DNA of 64,000 nucleotides from Arthrobacter sp. ISL-28 (GTDB taxonomy: Bacteria; Actinomycetota; Actinomycetes; Actinomycetales; Micrococcaceae), in NCBI RefSeq assembly GCF_018613875.1, contig NZ_JAGGPJ010000010.1:62001-126000 (forward strand), read 5' to 3'. This document shows, one piece after another, positions 26,035-34,304 of the stretch (the stretch's first letter is position 1; the number at the start of each line of letters is the position of its first letter). Under the pieces are notes generated by a model that saw only the letters and a program-made list of their open reading frames with translations, made no database searches and was not told the DNA's origin. A program made the position numbers and the translations under genes.

Positions 26035-27675
26035 ATGACGACCACCACTTCGGACACCACCATCATCAACCACTTCATTAATGGCGCCGAGACTGCCGGC
26101 GAAGGCAGCCGCACCCAGCCCGTCTTCAACCCTGCCACCGGCGCTGTCACGGGCGAGCTGCGGCTGGCCAACCGCGCCGACCTGGACACCGCGGTCGCCG
26201 CAGCCCGCGCCGCGGCGGACAGCTGGGGCGACATCTCGCTGGCCAAGCGCACCGCGGTGCTGTTCAAGTTCCGCGAACTCGTCGCCTCCCATGTCGACGA
26301 ACTGGCAGAGCTGATCACCGCCGAGCACGGCAAGGTCCTCTCGGACGCCAAGGGCGAGATCGGCCGCGGGCTGGAGGTCATCGAGTTCGCCTGCGGCATC
26401 CCGCAGCTGCTCAAGGGCGACTACTCCGACCAGGTCTCCACCGGCATCGACGTCTTTTCCTTCCGCGAGCCGCTCGGCGTCGTGGCGGGCATCACGCCGT
26501 TCAACTTCCCGGTCATGGTGCCGCTGTGGATGGCACCGATGGCCATCGCCACCGGCAACGCCTTCATCCTCAAGCCCTCCGAGCGCGACCCCTCCGCCTC
26601 GATGCTGCTGGCCAAGCTCTGGAAGCAGGCCGGCCTGCCCGACGGCGTCTTCCAGGTCCTGCACGGTGACAAGGAAACCGTCGACGGCCTGCTGACCCAC
26701 CCGGATGTGGACGGCATCTCCTTCGTCGGCTCCACCCCGATCGCCAAGTACGTCCACGAGACCGCCACCGCCCACGGCAAGCGTGTCCAAGCCCTGGGCG
26801 GAGCGAAGAACCACGCCATCGTCCTGCCCGACGCCGACCTCGACAACGCGGCAGACCACCTCGCCGCCGCGGCCTTCGGCTCCGCCGGGGAACGCTGCAT
26901 GGCCATCTCGGTCGCCGTCGCCGTCGGAGACGCCGCCGAACTGCTGGTCAAGAAAGTCGAAGAGCGCGCCCTCGCCGTCAAGGTCGACAATGGCACCGCC
27001 CCCGGCGCCGAAATGGGCCCGGTCATCACCCCAGCGTCCAAGGAACGCATCGTGCGGATCGTCACCGAAGCCGAACAGGCAGGCGCCGCCATGGTCGTGG
27101 ACGGCCGCGACCTCGTGGTCCCCGGCCACGAAGACGGCTTCTGGGTCGGTCCCACGGTCCTTGACCACGTCAAGACCGAGATGACCGCCTACACAGAGGA
27201 AATCTTCGGACCCGTCCTCGTCGTCGTCCGCGTGAACGACCTGGACGCGGGCATCAAACTCATCAACTCCAACCCCTACGGCAACGGCACAGCCATCTTC
27301 ACCTCCTCCGGCGCCTCCGCCCGCAAGTTCCAGCGCTCCGTCACCGTCGGCATGGTCGGCATCAACGTACCGCTGCCCGTCCCCGTGGCCTACCACTCGT
27401 TCGGCGGCTGGAAGGCCTCGCTCTTCGGCGACAAGCACATCTACGGCCCCGAAGGCGTCTCCTTCTACACCCGCGGCAAGGTCGTCACGTCACGCTGGCC
27501 TGAGCCGACCCACGCCTCCGGCGCCTCCTACAACTTCCCCTCACATGCCGACGACTCTCACACCGTGCGCCACGACGGCATCGCGGAGGGCCTGCCCGAC
27601 GAAGTCCTGGAAGGACAGGACACCGTTCCCGGACGCGCCGACGACGACACAGAAGGCCGCGGGCGGCGAGACTGA
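26035..27675 (+). CDS. mmsA: CoA-acylating (methyl)malonate-semialdehyde dehydrogenase
   Basis: 546 aa aldehyde dehydrogenase (IolA role). It converts malonate semialdehyde with CoA and NAD to acetyl-CoA and CO2. PFNFPVMVPLWM, LGGAKNHAIVLPDAD and the catalytic-Cys segment GSAGERCMAISVAV are typical MmsA motifs. ATG 26035 follows AAGGAAGAG. The normal end of the family is near GASYNFPS; here an acidic, low-complexity tail of about 45 residues follows (see findings). Next gene starts 64 bp later. Confidence 0.94.
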   Translation: MTTTTSDTTIINHFINGAETAGEGSRTQPVFNPATGAVTGELRLANRADLDTAVAAARAAADSWGDISLAKRTAVLFKFRELVASHVDELAELITAEHGKVLSDAKGEIGRGLEVIEFACGIPQLLKGDYSDQVSTGIDVFSFREPLGVVAGITPFNFPVMVPLWMAPMAIATGNAFILKPSERDPSASMLLAKLWKQAGLPDGVFQVLHGDKETVDGLLTHPDVDGISFVGSTPIAKYVHETATAHGKRVQALGGAKNHAIVLPDADLDNAADHLAAAAFGSAGERCMAISVAVAVGDAAELLVKKVEERALAVKVDNGTAPGAEMGPVITPASKERIVRIVTEAEQAGAAMVVDGRDLVVPGHEDGFWVGPTVLDHVKTEMTAYTEEIFGPVLVVVRVNDLDAGIKLINSNPYGNGTAIFTSSGASARKFQRSVTVGMVGINVPLPVPVAYHSFGGWKASLFGDKHIYGPEGVSFYTRGKVVTSRWPEPTHASGASYNFPSHADDSHTVRHDGIAEGLPDEVLEGQDTVPGRADDDTEGRGRRD

Positions 27676-27739
27676 GCCCCGTTCCCACGGACTCCAACAT
27701 CGGCCAGTGCAAGTCGACAAGAGAAAAGACAAAGCTGTC

Positions 27740-28657
27740 ATGACTGAAGTAGAAAACAAGCTGATCATCGGCACCGCACCGGACTCCTGGGGCGTGTGGT
27801 TCGCGGACGACCCGAAGCAGACCCCTTGGGAGCGCTTCCTCGACGAGGTGGCGGAAGCCGGCTATAAGTGGATCGAGCTGGGCCCGTACGGCTACCTGCC
27901 CACCGACCCGGCACGCCTGGCCGAAGAGCTCAAGCAGCGTGACCTGAAGGTCACCGCCGGCACCGTGTTCACCGCTTTCCACCGTGGCGTGGACCAGTGG
28001 GAAACGGCCTGGGAGCCGGCACGCAAGGTCGCCGAGCTTACGGCTGCAATGGGCGGCGAGCACATTGTGGTCATTCCCGCGATGTGGCGTGACGACGTCA
28101 CCGGCGAAGCTGTGGAGAGCGGCCAGCTCAGCGAGAAGGCCTGGAGTGACCTGTTTACCGGCCACAACCGCCTTGGCAAGACGCTGCTGGAGGACTTCGG
28201 CCTGAAGCAGCAGTTCCACTCCCACGCCGACTCGCACGTCGGCGCGCAGGAGGACATTGAAACCCTGCTGGCGGCCACGGATCCCAAGTACCTGAACCTG
28301 TGCCTGGACACCGGCCACGCAGAATACTGCGGCGCGTCCAGCCTTGAGCTCATCAAGAATTATCCGGACCGGATCGGCTACCTGCACCTGAAGCAGATCA
28401 ACCCGGACATCCTGAAGAAAGTCAACGAGGAAAACATGACCTGGGCTGCGGCAAACCTGGCCGGTGTCATGACGGAGCCGCCCAACGGGCTGCCGGACCT
28501 GCGGGCCGTCATCGAAGCCGTCGAAGGCCTGAACCGACCGATCTTTGGCATCGTTGAGCAGGACATGTACCCCGTGGCCTTCGACGTCCCGATGCCGATC
28601 GCCAAGCGCACCCGAAACTATCTGCTCTCCTGCGGCTCCCGTACCGCGGTCAGCTAG
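27740..28657 (+). CDS. iolE: Sugar-phosphate isomerase/epimerase-type barrel, probable inosose dehydratase
   Basis: 305 aa AP-endonuclease-2-type TIM barrel with Glu/Asp/His metal ligands visible in FHSHADSHVGAQEDIE, CLDTGHAEYCG and HLKQINPD. It opens with IIGTAPDSWGVWF, unlike the IAPIGWRNDD opening of Bacillus IolE. The cluster holds every other iol step, so the 2-keto-myo-inositol dehydratase role is assigned by elimination. IolI-like isomerase is the alternative. ATG 27740; iolG follows after 37 bp. Confidence 0.72.
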   Translation: MTEVENKLIIGTAPDSWGVWFADDPKQTPWERFLDEVAEAGYKWIELGPYGYLPTDPARLAEELKQRDLKVTAGTVFTAFHRGVDQWETAWEPARKVAELTAAMGGEHIVVIPAMWRDDVTGEAVESGQLSEKAWSDLFTGHNRLGKTLLEDFGLKQQFHSHADSHVGAQEDIETLLAATDPKYLNLCLDTGHAEYCGASSLELIKNYPDRIGYLHLKQINPDILKKVNEENMTWAAANLAGVMTEPPNGLPDLRAVIEAVEGLNRPIFGIVEQDMYPVAFDVPMPIAKRTRNYLLSCGSRTAVS

Positions 28658-28694
28658 CCACCCTCCAGCGAGACCCGATCCAAAGGAAAGAACA

Positions 28695-29708
28695 ATGACT
28701 GAAACCCTTCGCGTCGCCGTCATCGGCGCCGGTCGCATGGGCGCGGACCACATCCACCGCCTCAACAAGCGCATCCACGGCGCTGAAGTCGCCGCCGTCG
28801 TCGACGTCGACCTGGCCCGCGCGCAGGCCGCCATCGAAGGCATCCCCGGCGCAGTGGCCCTGGCGGACGCCGAAGAGGCCCTAAGCAACGGCGATGTCAA
28901 CGCCGTACTGATCGCCACCCCCGGCTTCCTGCACGAGGATATCCTCCTCAAGGCCATCGCCAAGGACATCCCGATCCTGTGCGAAAAGCCACTGACCCCC
29001 GACGCCCAGTCCTCCTGGCGCATTGTCCAGGCGGAGGAGGAGCTGGGACACAAGCGCATCCAGGTTGGTTTCATGCGCCGCTTTGACGCCGAGTACGCAG
29101 CTTTGGGCCAGGTCATCCGGGACCGCGAACTGGGCGAACTGCTCATGCTGCACCACCAGCACCGCAACCCGAGCACGCCCCCCGGATTCACCAACGAGAT
29201 GCTCATCAACGACTCGGTGGTGCACGAGTTCGACGCTATCCGGTTCTTCACGGGCGAGGAAATCACCAGCGTGCAGGTGCGCCTGGGCAAGCCCACGAAG
29301 AACGCCCCGGCCGGCCAGCACGATCCGCAGCACGTCCTGATCGAGACCGAGTCCGGCGTCCTCGCCGACGTCGAGATCTACGTCAATGCCAAGTTCGGCT
29401 ATGAAGTGGCAACGCAGGCGTCTTTCGAGGAAGGCGTCGTCAGCATCGGCGGAGACCACGGACCCTATGTCCGCAGCGCCGGCCGCTGGGGCGGCAAGGT
29501 CACTCCCGGTTTTGAGGAGCGCTTCGGCGCGGCGTACGACGTCGAAATCCAGGCGTGGGTGGATGCGGCACTCCGCGGCGAAATCGGCGGACCCACCGCG
29601 TGGGACGGCTATGCCACCGCAGCCTGCTGCGAGGCCGGCGTCGAAGCGCAGAAGAACGGCGAAAAGGTGACCGTGAAGCTGCACTCCAAGCCTGCCCTCT
29701 ACAGCTAG
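28695..29708 (+). CDS. iolG: Inositol 2-dehydrogenase (Gfo/Idh/MocA)
   Basis: 337 aa. N-terminal Rossmann domain AVIGAGRMGADHIHRL for NAD, then the family EKP motif ILCEKPLT with its catalytic Lys, and GFMRRFDAEYAALGQV. HEFDAIRFFTGEE carries the usual Asp/His region. It oxidises myo-inositol to 2-keto-myo-inositol, the first pathway step. ATG 28695 with SD AAAGGAAAG; an open frame further upstream lies within iolE and is not real. A hairpin separates it from iolH. Confidence 0.92.
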   Translation: MTETLRVAVIGAGRMGADHIHRLNKRIHGAEVAAVVDVDLARAQAAIEGIPGAVALADAEEALSNGDVNAVLIATPGFLHEDILLKAIAKDIPILCEKPLTPDAQSSWRIVQAEEELGHKRIQVGFMRRFDAEYAALGQVIRDRELGELLMLHHQHRNPSTPPGFTNEMLINDSVVHEFDAIRFFTGEEITSVQVRLGKPTKNAPAGQHDPQHVLIETESGVLADVEIYVNAKFGYEVATQASFEEGVVSIGGDHGPYVRSAGRWGGKVTPGFEERFGAAYDVEIQAWVDAALRGEIGGPTAWDGYATAACCEAGVEAQKNGEKVTVKLHSKPALYS

Positions 29709-29718
29709 AACGCAACAG

Positions 29719-29746
29719 GGAGGGGGCGGATGAGTCCGTCCCCTCC
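29719..29746 (+). repeat. Intercistronic hairpin between iolG and iolH
   Basis: GGAGGGGGCGGA (29719-29730) pairs with TCCGTCCCCTCC (29735-29746) over 12 positions with one G-U, and has a 4-nt loop TGAG. TTCC follows, so it is at best a weak terminator. It may shield the upstream mRNA or reduce iolH expression. Confidence 0.65.
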
Positions 29747-29793
29747 TTCCACAGCTCATAGTCTTCCCTGCTTGATCCCAAATGGAGTGCCCC

Positions 29794-30669
29794 GTGAAAA
29801 TTGCCCTCGATCCCACCCCGTTCCACCACAGCCACAGCCTGCTGGAGTTCCCGAAGGTGGTGGCGGAGCTTGGCTACCACTACATGCAGATGACTCCGCA
29901 CGCCGACTTCATTCCGTTTTACAACCACCCCAAGGCCGACGACGAGCTCGTTGGCCAGTTGAAGAAGGCCTGCAAGGACGCGGGAATCGAGATCGCCTCC
30001 GTGCTGCCGGTGCTGCGCTGGTCCGGACCGGATGAAGACGCCCGCGAAGCAGCCGTCCGCTATTGGAAGCGCGCCATTCAGATCACCGTGGACCTCGGTG
30101 TGGGCACCATGAACACCGAGTTCAGCGGCAGGCCGGAAAAGGCTGAGGAATCCGAGCGTGCCTTCTACCGCTCCATGGAGGAACTGCTGCCGATCATCGA
30201 GCGCGAAGGCATCGACCTGCTCATCGATCCGCATCCGGACGACTTCGTGGAAGAGGGTCTCGCTGCCATCCGGGTGATCCGGGGGCTGAACTCCAAGAAC
30301 GTCGGCCTTGTCTACGTCGCGTCCCACAGCTTCCACATGCAGAACGCGCCGCTGGACATCATGCGCGCGGCCGGGGACAAGCTGCGCCTGGTCCACGTTG
30401 CCGACACCATGGACCACCATGCCTCGCATGGCCTGCGCTACATCACCAACCCGCCCGGCAATCCGGTCCGGGTGCACCAGCACCTGAAAATCGGCGACGG
30501 CGACGTCAACTGGGATGAATTCTTCGGCGGCCTGAACGAAATCGGCTTCCTGGACCGCGAGGACACCGTGATGGTGTCCAGCGTCTTCGCCGAAAACGAA
30601 AATGCCGAAGAGGTATCCCGCTACCAGCTAGAGACGATGAAGCAGTATGTCCAGAAGGCCAACGCATGA
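29794..30669 (+). CDS. iolH: IolH-like sugar-phosphate isomerase/epimerase
   Basis: 291 aa from GTG 29794, opening VKIALDPTPFHHSH. The GGAG 6 nt upstream decides this start over ATG 29782. TIM barrel resembling Bacillus IolH: YWKRAIQITVDLGVGTMNTEF, LLIDPHPDDFVEEG, LVHVADTMDH and HQHLKIGDGDVNWDEFF match its layout of metal ligands. The exact reaction of IolH is not settled in general. Last gene of the plus-strand operon; the next gene converges. Confidence 0.85.
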   Translation: MKIALDPTPFHHSHSLLEFPKVVAELGYHYMQMTPHADFIPFYNHPKADDELVGQLKKACKDAGIEIASVLPVLRWSGPDEDAREAAVRYWKRAIQITVDLGVGTMNTEFSGRPEKAEESERAFYRSMEELLPIIEREGIDLLIDPHPDDFVEEGLAAIRVIRGLNSKNVGLVYVASHSFHMQNAPLDIMRAAGDKLRLVHVADTMDHHASHGLRYITNPPGNPVRVHQHLKIGDGDVNWDEFFGGLNEIGFLDREDTVMVSSVFAENENAEEVSRYQLETMKQYVQKANA

Positions 30670-30708
30670 CGTCGACCCTCCCATCGGACAAGGCGACACA
30701 GAAGCCGA

Positions 30709-31179
30709 TTAGCCTGGAAGTTCTTCCTCGCGGTGGTCGGGTATCCGTGTGAGGAGCACTCCCACCGCGATCATGACCACTCCCAAGCCAAAGTGCAGCC
30801 AATTGTCCGCGGTGTTGACCGGTATAAAATTTGCGGCAGTTTCGCCGGTGAAGATTAGCCCATAGATCCACAGCACTAGGTAGATGGCCCCGCCGCCCAG
30901 CAGGAAGTTCCGTGCCTGCGTGGGCAGTCCACACATAAAGAGTCCAGCTACTCCATACAGCAGATGGACGATGTTGTGGAGGATCGAGACCTGGAAGTAG
31001 CCCACCAGCATTGCTTCGGAATCATGGCCGGCGAAAGCCATGGATTGATAATTGGTGGTGATCCCGGGTACGAACCCAAAGATACCAACCACCAAGAAAA
31101 TGAGGCCCATTCCAAGGGCCACTTTTTGCATGTCCGTGCTTAGCCCGCGAGGGGCCCGTGCGCGCTCTCCCATTGCCAT
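30709..31179 (-). CDS. DUF4383-like membrane protein
   Basis: 156 aa from ATG 31179, chosen because AGGAG lies 5 nt upstream. Four predicted helices. The segments VSILHNIVHLLYGVAGL and NTADNWLHFGLGVVMIAVG are characteristic of DUF4383, small integral proteins seen across actinobacteria. It faces the end of iolH and shows no sign of being part of the pathway. Function unknown. Confidence 0.85.
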   Translation of the reverse strand: MAMGERARAPRGLSTDMQKVALGMGLIFLVVGIFGFVPGITTNYQSMAFAGHDSEAMLVGYFQVSILHNIVHLLYGVAGLFMCGLPTQARNFLLGGGAIYLVLWIYGLIFTGETAANFIPVNTADNWLHFGLGVVMIAVGVLLTRIPDHREEELPG

Positions 31180-31431
31180 CTTTACTCCTAGGTCCGGTGG
31201 ATTAGGTATTGGCAAAGCTTCTTTCCACGGTGTTTCCACTTCCAGTCAGTATCTCTTTTCAGTGTTACTACCTGACGGGCCGTACTCAACACCTACCACG
31301 GAACAATCAATGGGATATCGGAGCAGATTTTCTATGACATCTTTGGGCTAACTCGACTGAATTTCGTTGCCATCCTCCAAGACCTGGGTTGCGGGAGGGA
31401 CCTCGGCTGCGGGTACCGGCAGCGGTGGAGG

Positions 31432-31881
31432 CTAGACGGCCGCATGCAGCCGGGGGAGGGCGTCCACCAGCGGGGCCAGTTCAGGGACCTCCTGCGCCTG
31501 GGCCAAGGTCCGCTCCAGCGCGGCATCATGCACCGGCCGGGCATCCTCCAGAAGCTTGATCCCATTCGCTGTCAGCTCCGTGTAGATGCCACGCCGGTCG
31601 TCGGCACACAGGATGCGCGTCAGAAGCCCGCGGTCCTCCAGCCGGTTGACCAGGCGCGTGGTGGCGCTGGCACTGAGGGCGGAGGCACGGGCCAGCTGCT
31701 GCATGCGCATGTGCCAGCCGTCCTGCCGGCTCAGCGCATCCAGGACGGTGTACTCCACGACGGACAGCTTCGCGTGGGCCTGCAGTGAGCGTTCGAGTTC
31801 GGCTTCGATCAGGCCGTGCAGCGCCGCGAGGGTCCGCCAGCCCTGTGCGCGCACTTCCACGGCGTCGTCTTTGATGCCCAT
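31432..31881 (-). CDS. MarR-family regulator
   Basis: 149 aa from ATG 31881; SD AAGGAGGA precedes it and decides the start. Winged helix with LSVVEYTVLDALSRQDG, recognition helix SALSASATTRLVNRLEDRGL and wing RILCADDRRGIYTELT. It is divergent from an MFS exporter gene, the classic layout for a ligand-responsive repressor of an efflux pump. A perfect palindrome in the shared promoter region (31954-31965) is a likely operator. Confidence 0.92.
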   Translation of the reverse strand: MGIKDDAVEVRAQGWRTLAALHGLIEAELERSLQAHAKLSVVEYTVLDALSRQDGWHMRMQQLARASALSASATTRLVNRLEDRGLLTRILCADDRRGIYTELTANGIKLLEDARPVHDAALERTLAQAQEVPELAPLVDALPRLHAAV

Positions 31882-31933
31882 CTTCTTCCTCCTTCGGCCT
31901 GCCCGGCGTATGAAACGCTGGCAGGTGAAATAA

Positions 31934-32000
31934 TAGTTGCTTGCGCGGGATATTTGCATGTGCAACAATAAATAACGCGTCTGCAACTACTAGGGTACGC
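31934..32000. promoter_or_regulatory. Divergent MarR/MFS control region with palindrome
   Basis: TTGCATGTGCAA (31954-31965) is a perfect palindrome with 5-bp arms around TG. It is flanked by TAGTTGC (about 31934) and GCAACTA (about 31983), a second, wider inverted repeat. AT-rich for this genome. Fits MarR-type TTGC/GCAA operators. Confidence 0.55.
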
Positions 32001-32040
32001 ATCCCACCTCCTTCCGTACAGTTTTCTAAGGAGCACTCCC

Positions 32041-33237
32041 ATGCCTATTGGCCTAATTGCCCTCGCCCTCGGCGGGTTCGGCATTGGACTCACTGAGTTC
32101 GTCATCATGGGCCTGCTGCCCGAAGTGGCCGCAGACTTTCAGGTCAGTGAAGCCTCTGCTGGCTGGCTCATCTCCGGTTATGCGCTCGCCGTTGTGGTCG
32201 GTGCCCTGGGGCTGACCGCGGCGGTGACCCGGTTCGAGCGCAAACCCGTGCTCGCCGTCCTGCTCGTACTGTTCATCGCCGGCAACCTCATCTCGGCCAC
32301 GGCGCCCGACTACTGGATGATGATGGTTGGCCGCATCGTGGCCGCCCTCGCGCACGGCGCCTTCTTCGGCATCGGGGCGGTGGTTGCTGCCAGCATGGTG
32401 GCGCCGACCAAGAAGGCCGGAGCCATCGCCATCATGTTCACCGGCCTCACTGCGGCCAATGTACTCGGCGTTCCCTTCGGCACGATGCTGGGCCAGGCCG
32501 CCGGCTGGCGCTCCACGTTCTGGGCCATCACCGGAATCGGCGTGCTCGCTCTCGCGGGCATTCTTGCCCTCGTGCCGAAAACGGGACACGGTGACGCTGC
32601 CCCGGGCGGCCTGCGCAGCGAACTTCGTGCTTTCCGCTCCGGCCAGGTCTGGCTCTCCATCCTCGTCACGATCCTGGGCTACGGCGGCATGTTCGGCGCC
32701 TTCACCTACATCGCCTTCACCCTCACCGAGATCTCCGGGTTCTCGGCCTCCACCGTCCCGTGGCTCCTGATCGTCTTTGGTGTGGGCCTCTTCATCGGCA
32801 ACACGCTCGGCGGCAAGGCTGCGGACCGGAATGTGGACCGCACCCTGCTGGTGGTCCTGTCAGTTCTTGTGGCGGTGCTCGTGGCCTTCGCCCTGACGGC
32901 CGGCAACCAGCCCCTGACCATTGTTTCCATGGTGCTGATGGGCGGCTTCGGTTTCGCCACCGTGCCGGGCCTCCAGATGCGGGTCATGAAATACGCCGAC
33001 GGCGCGCCCACCCTCGCGTCCGGCGCCAACATCGGGGCGTTCAATGTGGGCAACGCCCTGGGCGCCTGGCTGGGCGGCGTGACCATCACGGCCGGTTTCG
33101 GCTACACCTCGCCGATCTGGGCCGGTGCCGGCATGACCATGCTGGGCCTTGCCGCGATGGCCTTCGCCGCGGCCAACGCTCCCGCAGTTTCCGTTGGGTC
33201 GGAGGCCTACGCTCCCGCAGTTCCGGCCGTCCGGTGA
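32041..33237 (+). CDS. MFS efflux transporter, DHA1 type
   Basis: 398 aa with 12 predicted helices. GLTEFVIMGLLPEVAADF in helix 1 and the loop 2-3 region TAAVTRFERKP place it in the AraJ/YdhP-like drug-proton antiporter branch. Divergent from the MarR gene and probably repressed by it. ATG after AAGGAG. It sits inside the inositol island but has no visible link with the pathway; sugar efflux is an alternative to drug export. Confidence 0.92.
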   Translation: MPIGLIALALGGFGIGLTEFVIMGLLPEVAADFQVSEASAGWLISGYALAVVVGALGLTAAVTRFERKPVLAVLLVLFIAGNLISATAPDYWMMMVGRIVAALAHGAFFGIGAVVAASMVAPTKKAGAIAIMFTGLTAANVLGVPFGTMLGQAAGWRSTFWAITGIGVLALAGILALVPKTGHGDAAPGGLRSELRAFRSGQVWLSILVTILGYGGMFGAFTYIAFTLTEISGFSASTVPWLLIVFGVGLFIGNTLGGKAADRNVDRTLLVVLSVLVAVLVAFALTAGNQPLTIVSMVLMGGFGFATVPGLQMRVMKYADGAPTLASGANIGAFNVGNALGAWLGGVTITAGFGYTSPIWAGAGMTMLGLAAMAFAAANAPAVSVGSEAYAPAVPAVR

Positions 33238-33298
33238 TCCGCGAGTTCGACGGCTGAGCGCCCCGGCCCTTACCCGGCCAAGCCGCGGACAGGCAGCC

Positions 33299-34195
33299 CT
33301 AGCCGCCGAACGGCAGCCGGGGATCCACGTCCTGGCCTTCCCAGCTTTGGCGGACCCAGCCGTGGTGCGGGTCGTCGCTGATGAGCCAGTCGCGGACCCG
33401 TCCAGGCCCGGCCATGACATTCAGGTAGTACATGTCGTAGCCGGGTGCGGCCATGGCCGGGCCGTGCCAGCCGTAGGGCACCAAGACCACGTCGCCGGTT
33501 CGGACCTCGGCCGCGACGTCGATGGGACGATCGTCGGAGGCGTAGACGCGCTGGTAGCCGATAGCGTCAGCGTCGCCCGCGGGTCCAGAAGCGCCCGGGG
33601 CCACACGCGTCTCGAAGTAGTAGATCTCCTCGAGGCGCGTCTCCCCGTCCTTCTCCTCGTCGTGCTTGTGGGGAGGGTAGGAGGACCAGTTGCCCGCGGG
33701 GGTGATGACCTCGCACACAATGAAGCGGTCGGCCTCGAGCGCCGCTGGGGTGCCGAAGTTGTGGACCTGGCGCGAGCAGTTCCCCGCGCCGCGCAGCTCC
33801 ACGGGGGTCTCCGCGGCGGTGACCAGGCGGGTGGGGTACTGGACTTTGGCGGGCGCCGTGGCGACGGCGACCCGGCCGCCGTCGGACGAACTGACCGTGA
33901 CTGCCCTCTCCGTTCCGGAATACAGCACATCGGTGGGGCCGCTGAAGACGCCGGCGCGGCCGGCCAGCTGGTATTTCTGGCCGTCGACTGTCACAGTGAA
34001 GGCCCCGCTCAGTGGAATGACGATCCGCTCCTCGTCTGCGGCGGGGAGTTCGACGGCGGCGCCTGGGGCCAGCGTGGCCACCTTCAGCCCGGTGTGCGCC
34101 CACCCCTCGACGGTAAGGGTGGAGTCCGCTGTGCCCAGCGAAACATCCCAGCAGCCTTCGGCTGCGCTGCCCAGCGGATATACCCAGTCGGCCAT
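33299..34195 (-). CDS. iolB: 5-deoxy-glucuronate isomerase
   Basis: 298 aa double-cupin protein. It turns 5-deoxyglucuronate into DKG, the step between IolD and IolC. The metal site is visible in WSSYPPHKHDEEKD and the downstream EEIYYFE, then VPYGWHGP. It lies on the minus strand after iolR and away from the main operon; a palindrome and a tandem-repeat array occupy the 97-bp gap to iolR. Confidence 0.95.
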   Translation of the reverse strand: MADWVYPLGSAAEGCWDVSLGTADSTLTVEGWAHTGLKVATLAPGAAVELPAADEERIVIPLSGAFTVTVDGQKYQLAGRAGVFSGPTDVLYSGTERAVTVSSSDGGRVAVATAPAKVQYPTRLVTAAETPVELRGAGNCSRQVHNFGTPAALEADRFIVCEVITPAGNWSSYPPHKHDEEKDGETRLEEIYYFETRVAPGASGPAGDADAIGYQRVYASDDRPIDVAAEVRTGDVVLVPYGWHGPAMAAPGYDMYYLNVMAGPGRVRDWLISDDPHHGWVRQSWEGQDVDPRLPFGG

Positions 34196-34229
34196 AATTC
34201 TTCTCTTTCGGGTCGTGTGTCAGTCAGGG

Positions 34230-34243
34230 CGTTACGCGTAACG
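34230..34243. promoter_or_regulatory. 14-bp perfect palindrome before iolB
   Basis: CGTTACGCGTAACG reads identically on both strands. It is 35 bp upstream of the iolB start. Its position suits an operator, and it has no similarity to the AGGACAAACT sites. Confidence 0.5.
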
Positions 34244-34304
34244 TGGCTAACGCTGAGCGTGCCTGACGCTGAATGTGCCTAACGCTGGAGGCCTAACGCT
34301 GAAC
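34243..34304. repeat. Tandem 16-bp repeats between iolR and iolB
   Basis: Three full units start at 34243, 34259 and 34275 (consensus GTGCCTAACGCTGAAT, one to four differences each) and a fourth partial unit at 34291. The last copy covers the iolR stop codon (34293-34295). The conserved core of all four is CT(A/G)ACGCTG. Confidence 0.8.

Noticed and set aside
25768..27438. Long antisense frame over mmsA
   Set aside because: Shadow of a well-conserved aldehyde dehydrogenase gene.
31180..31431. Small gene between the DUF4383-like and MarR genes
   Set aside because: The 252 bp are AT-richer, have no frame with a plausible SD and start, and look like promoter and 3' non-coding sequence.
34243..34304. 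CRISPR array
   Set aside because: Units are 16 bp, contiguous and without spacers, so this is a tandem repeat. No other array was found in the window.
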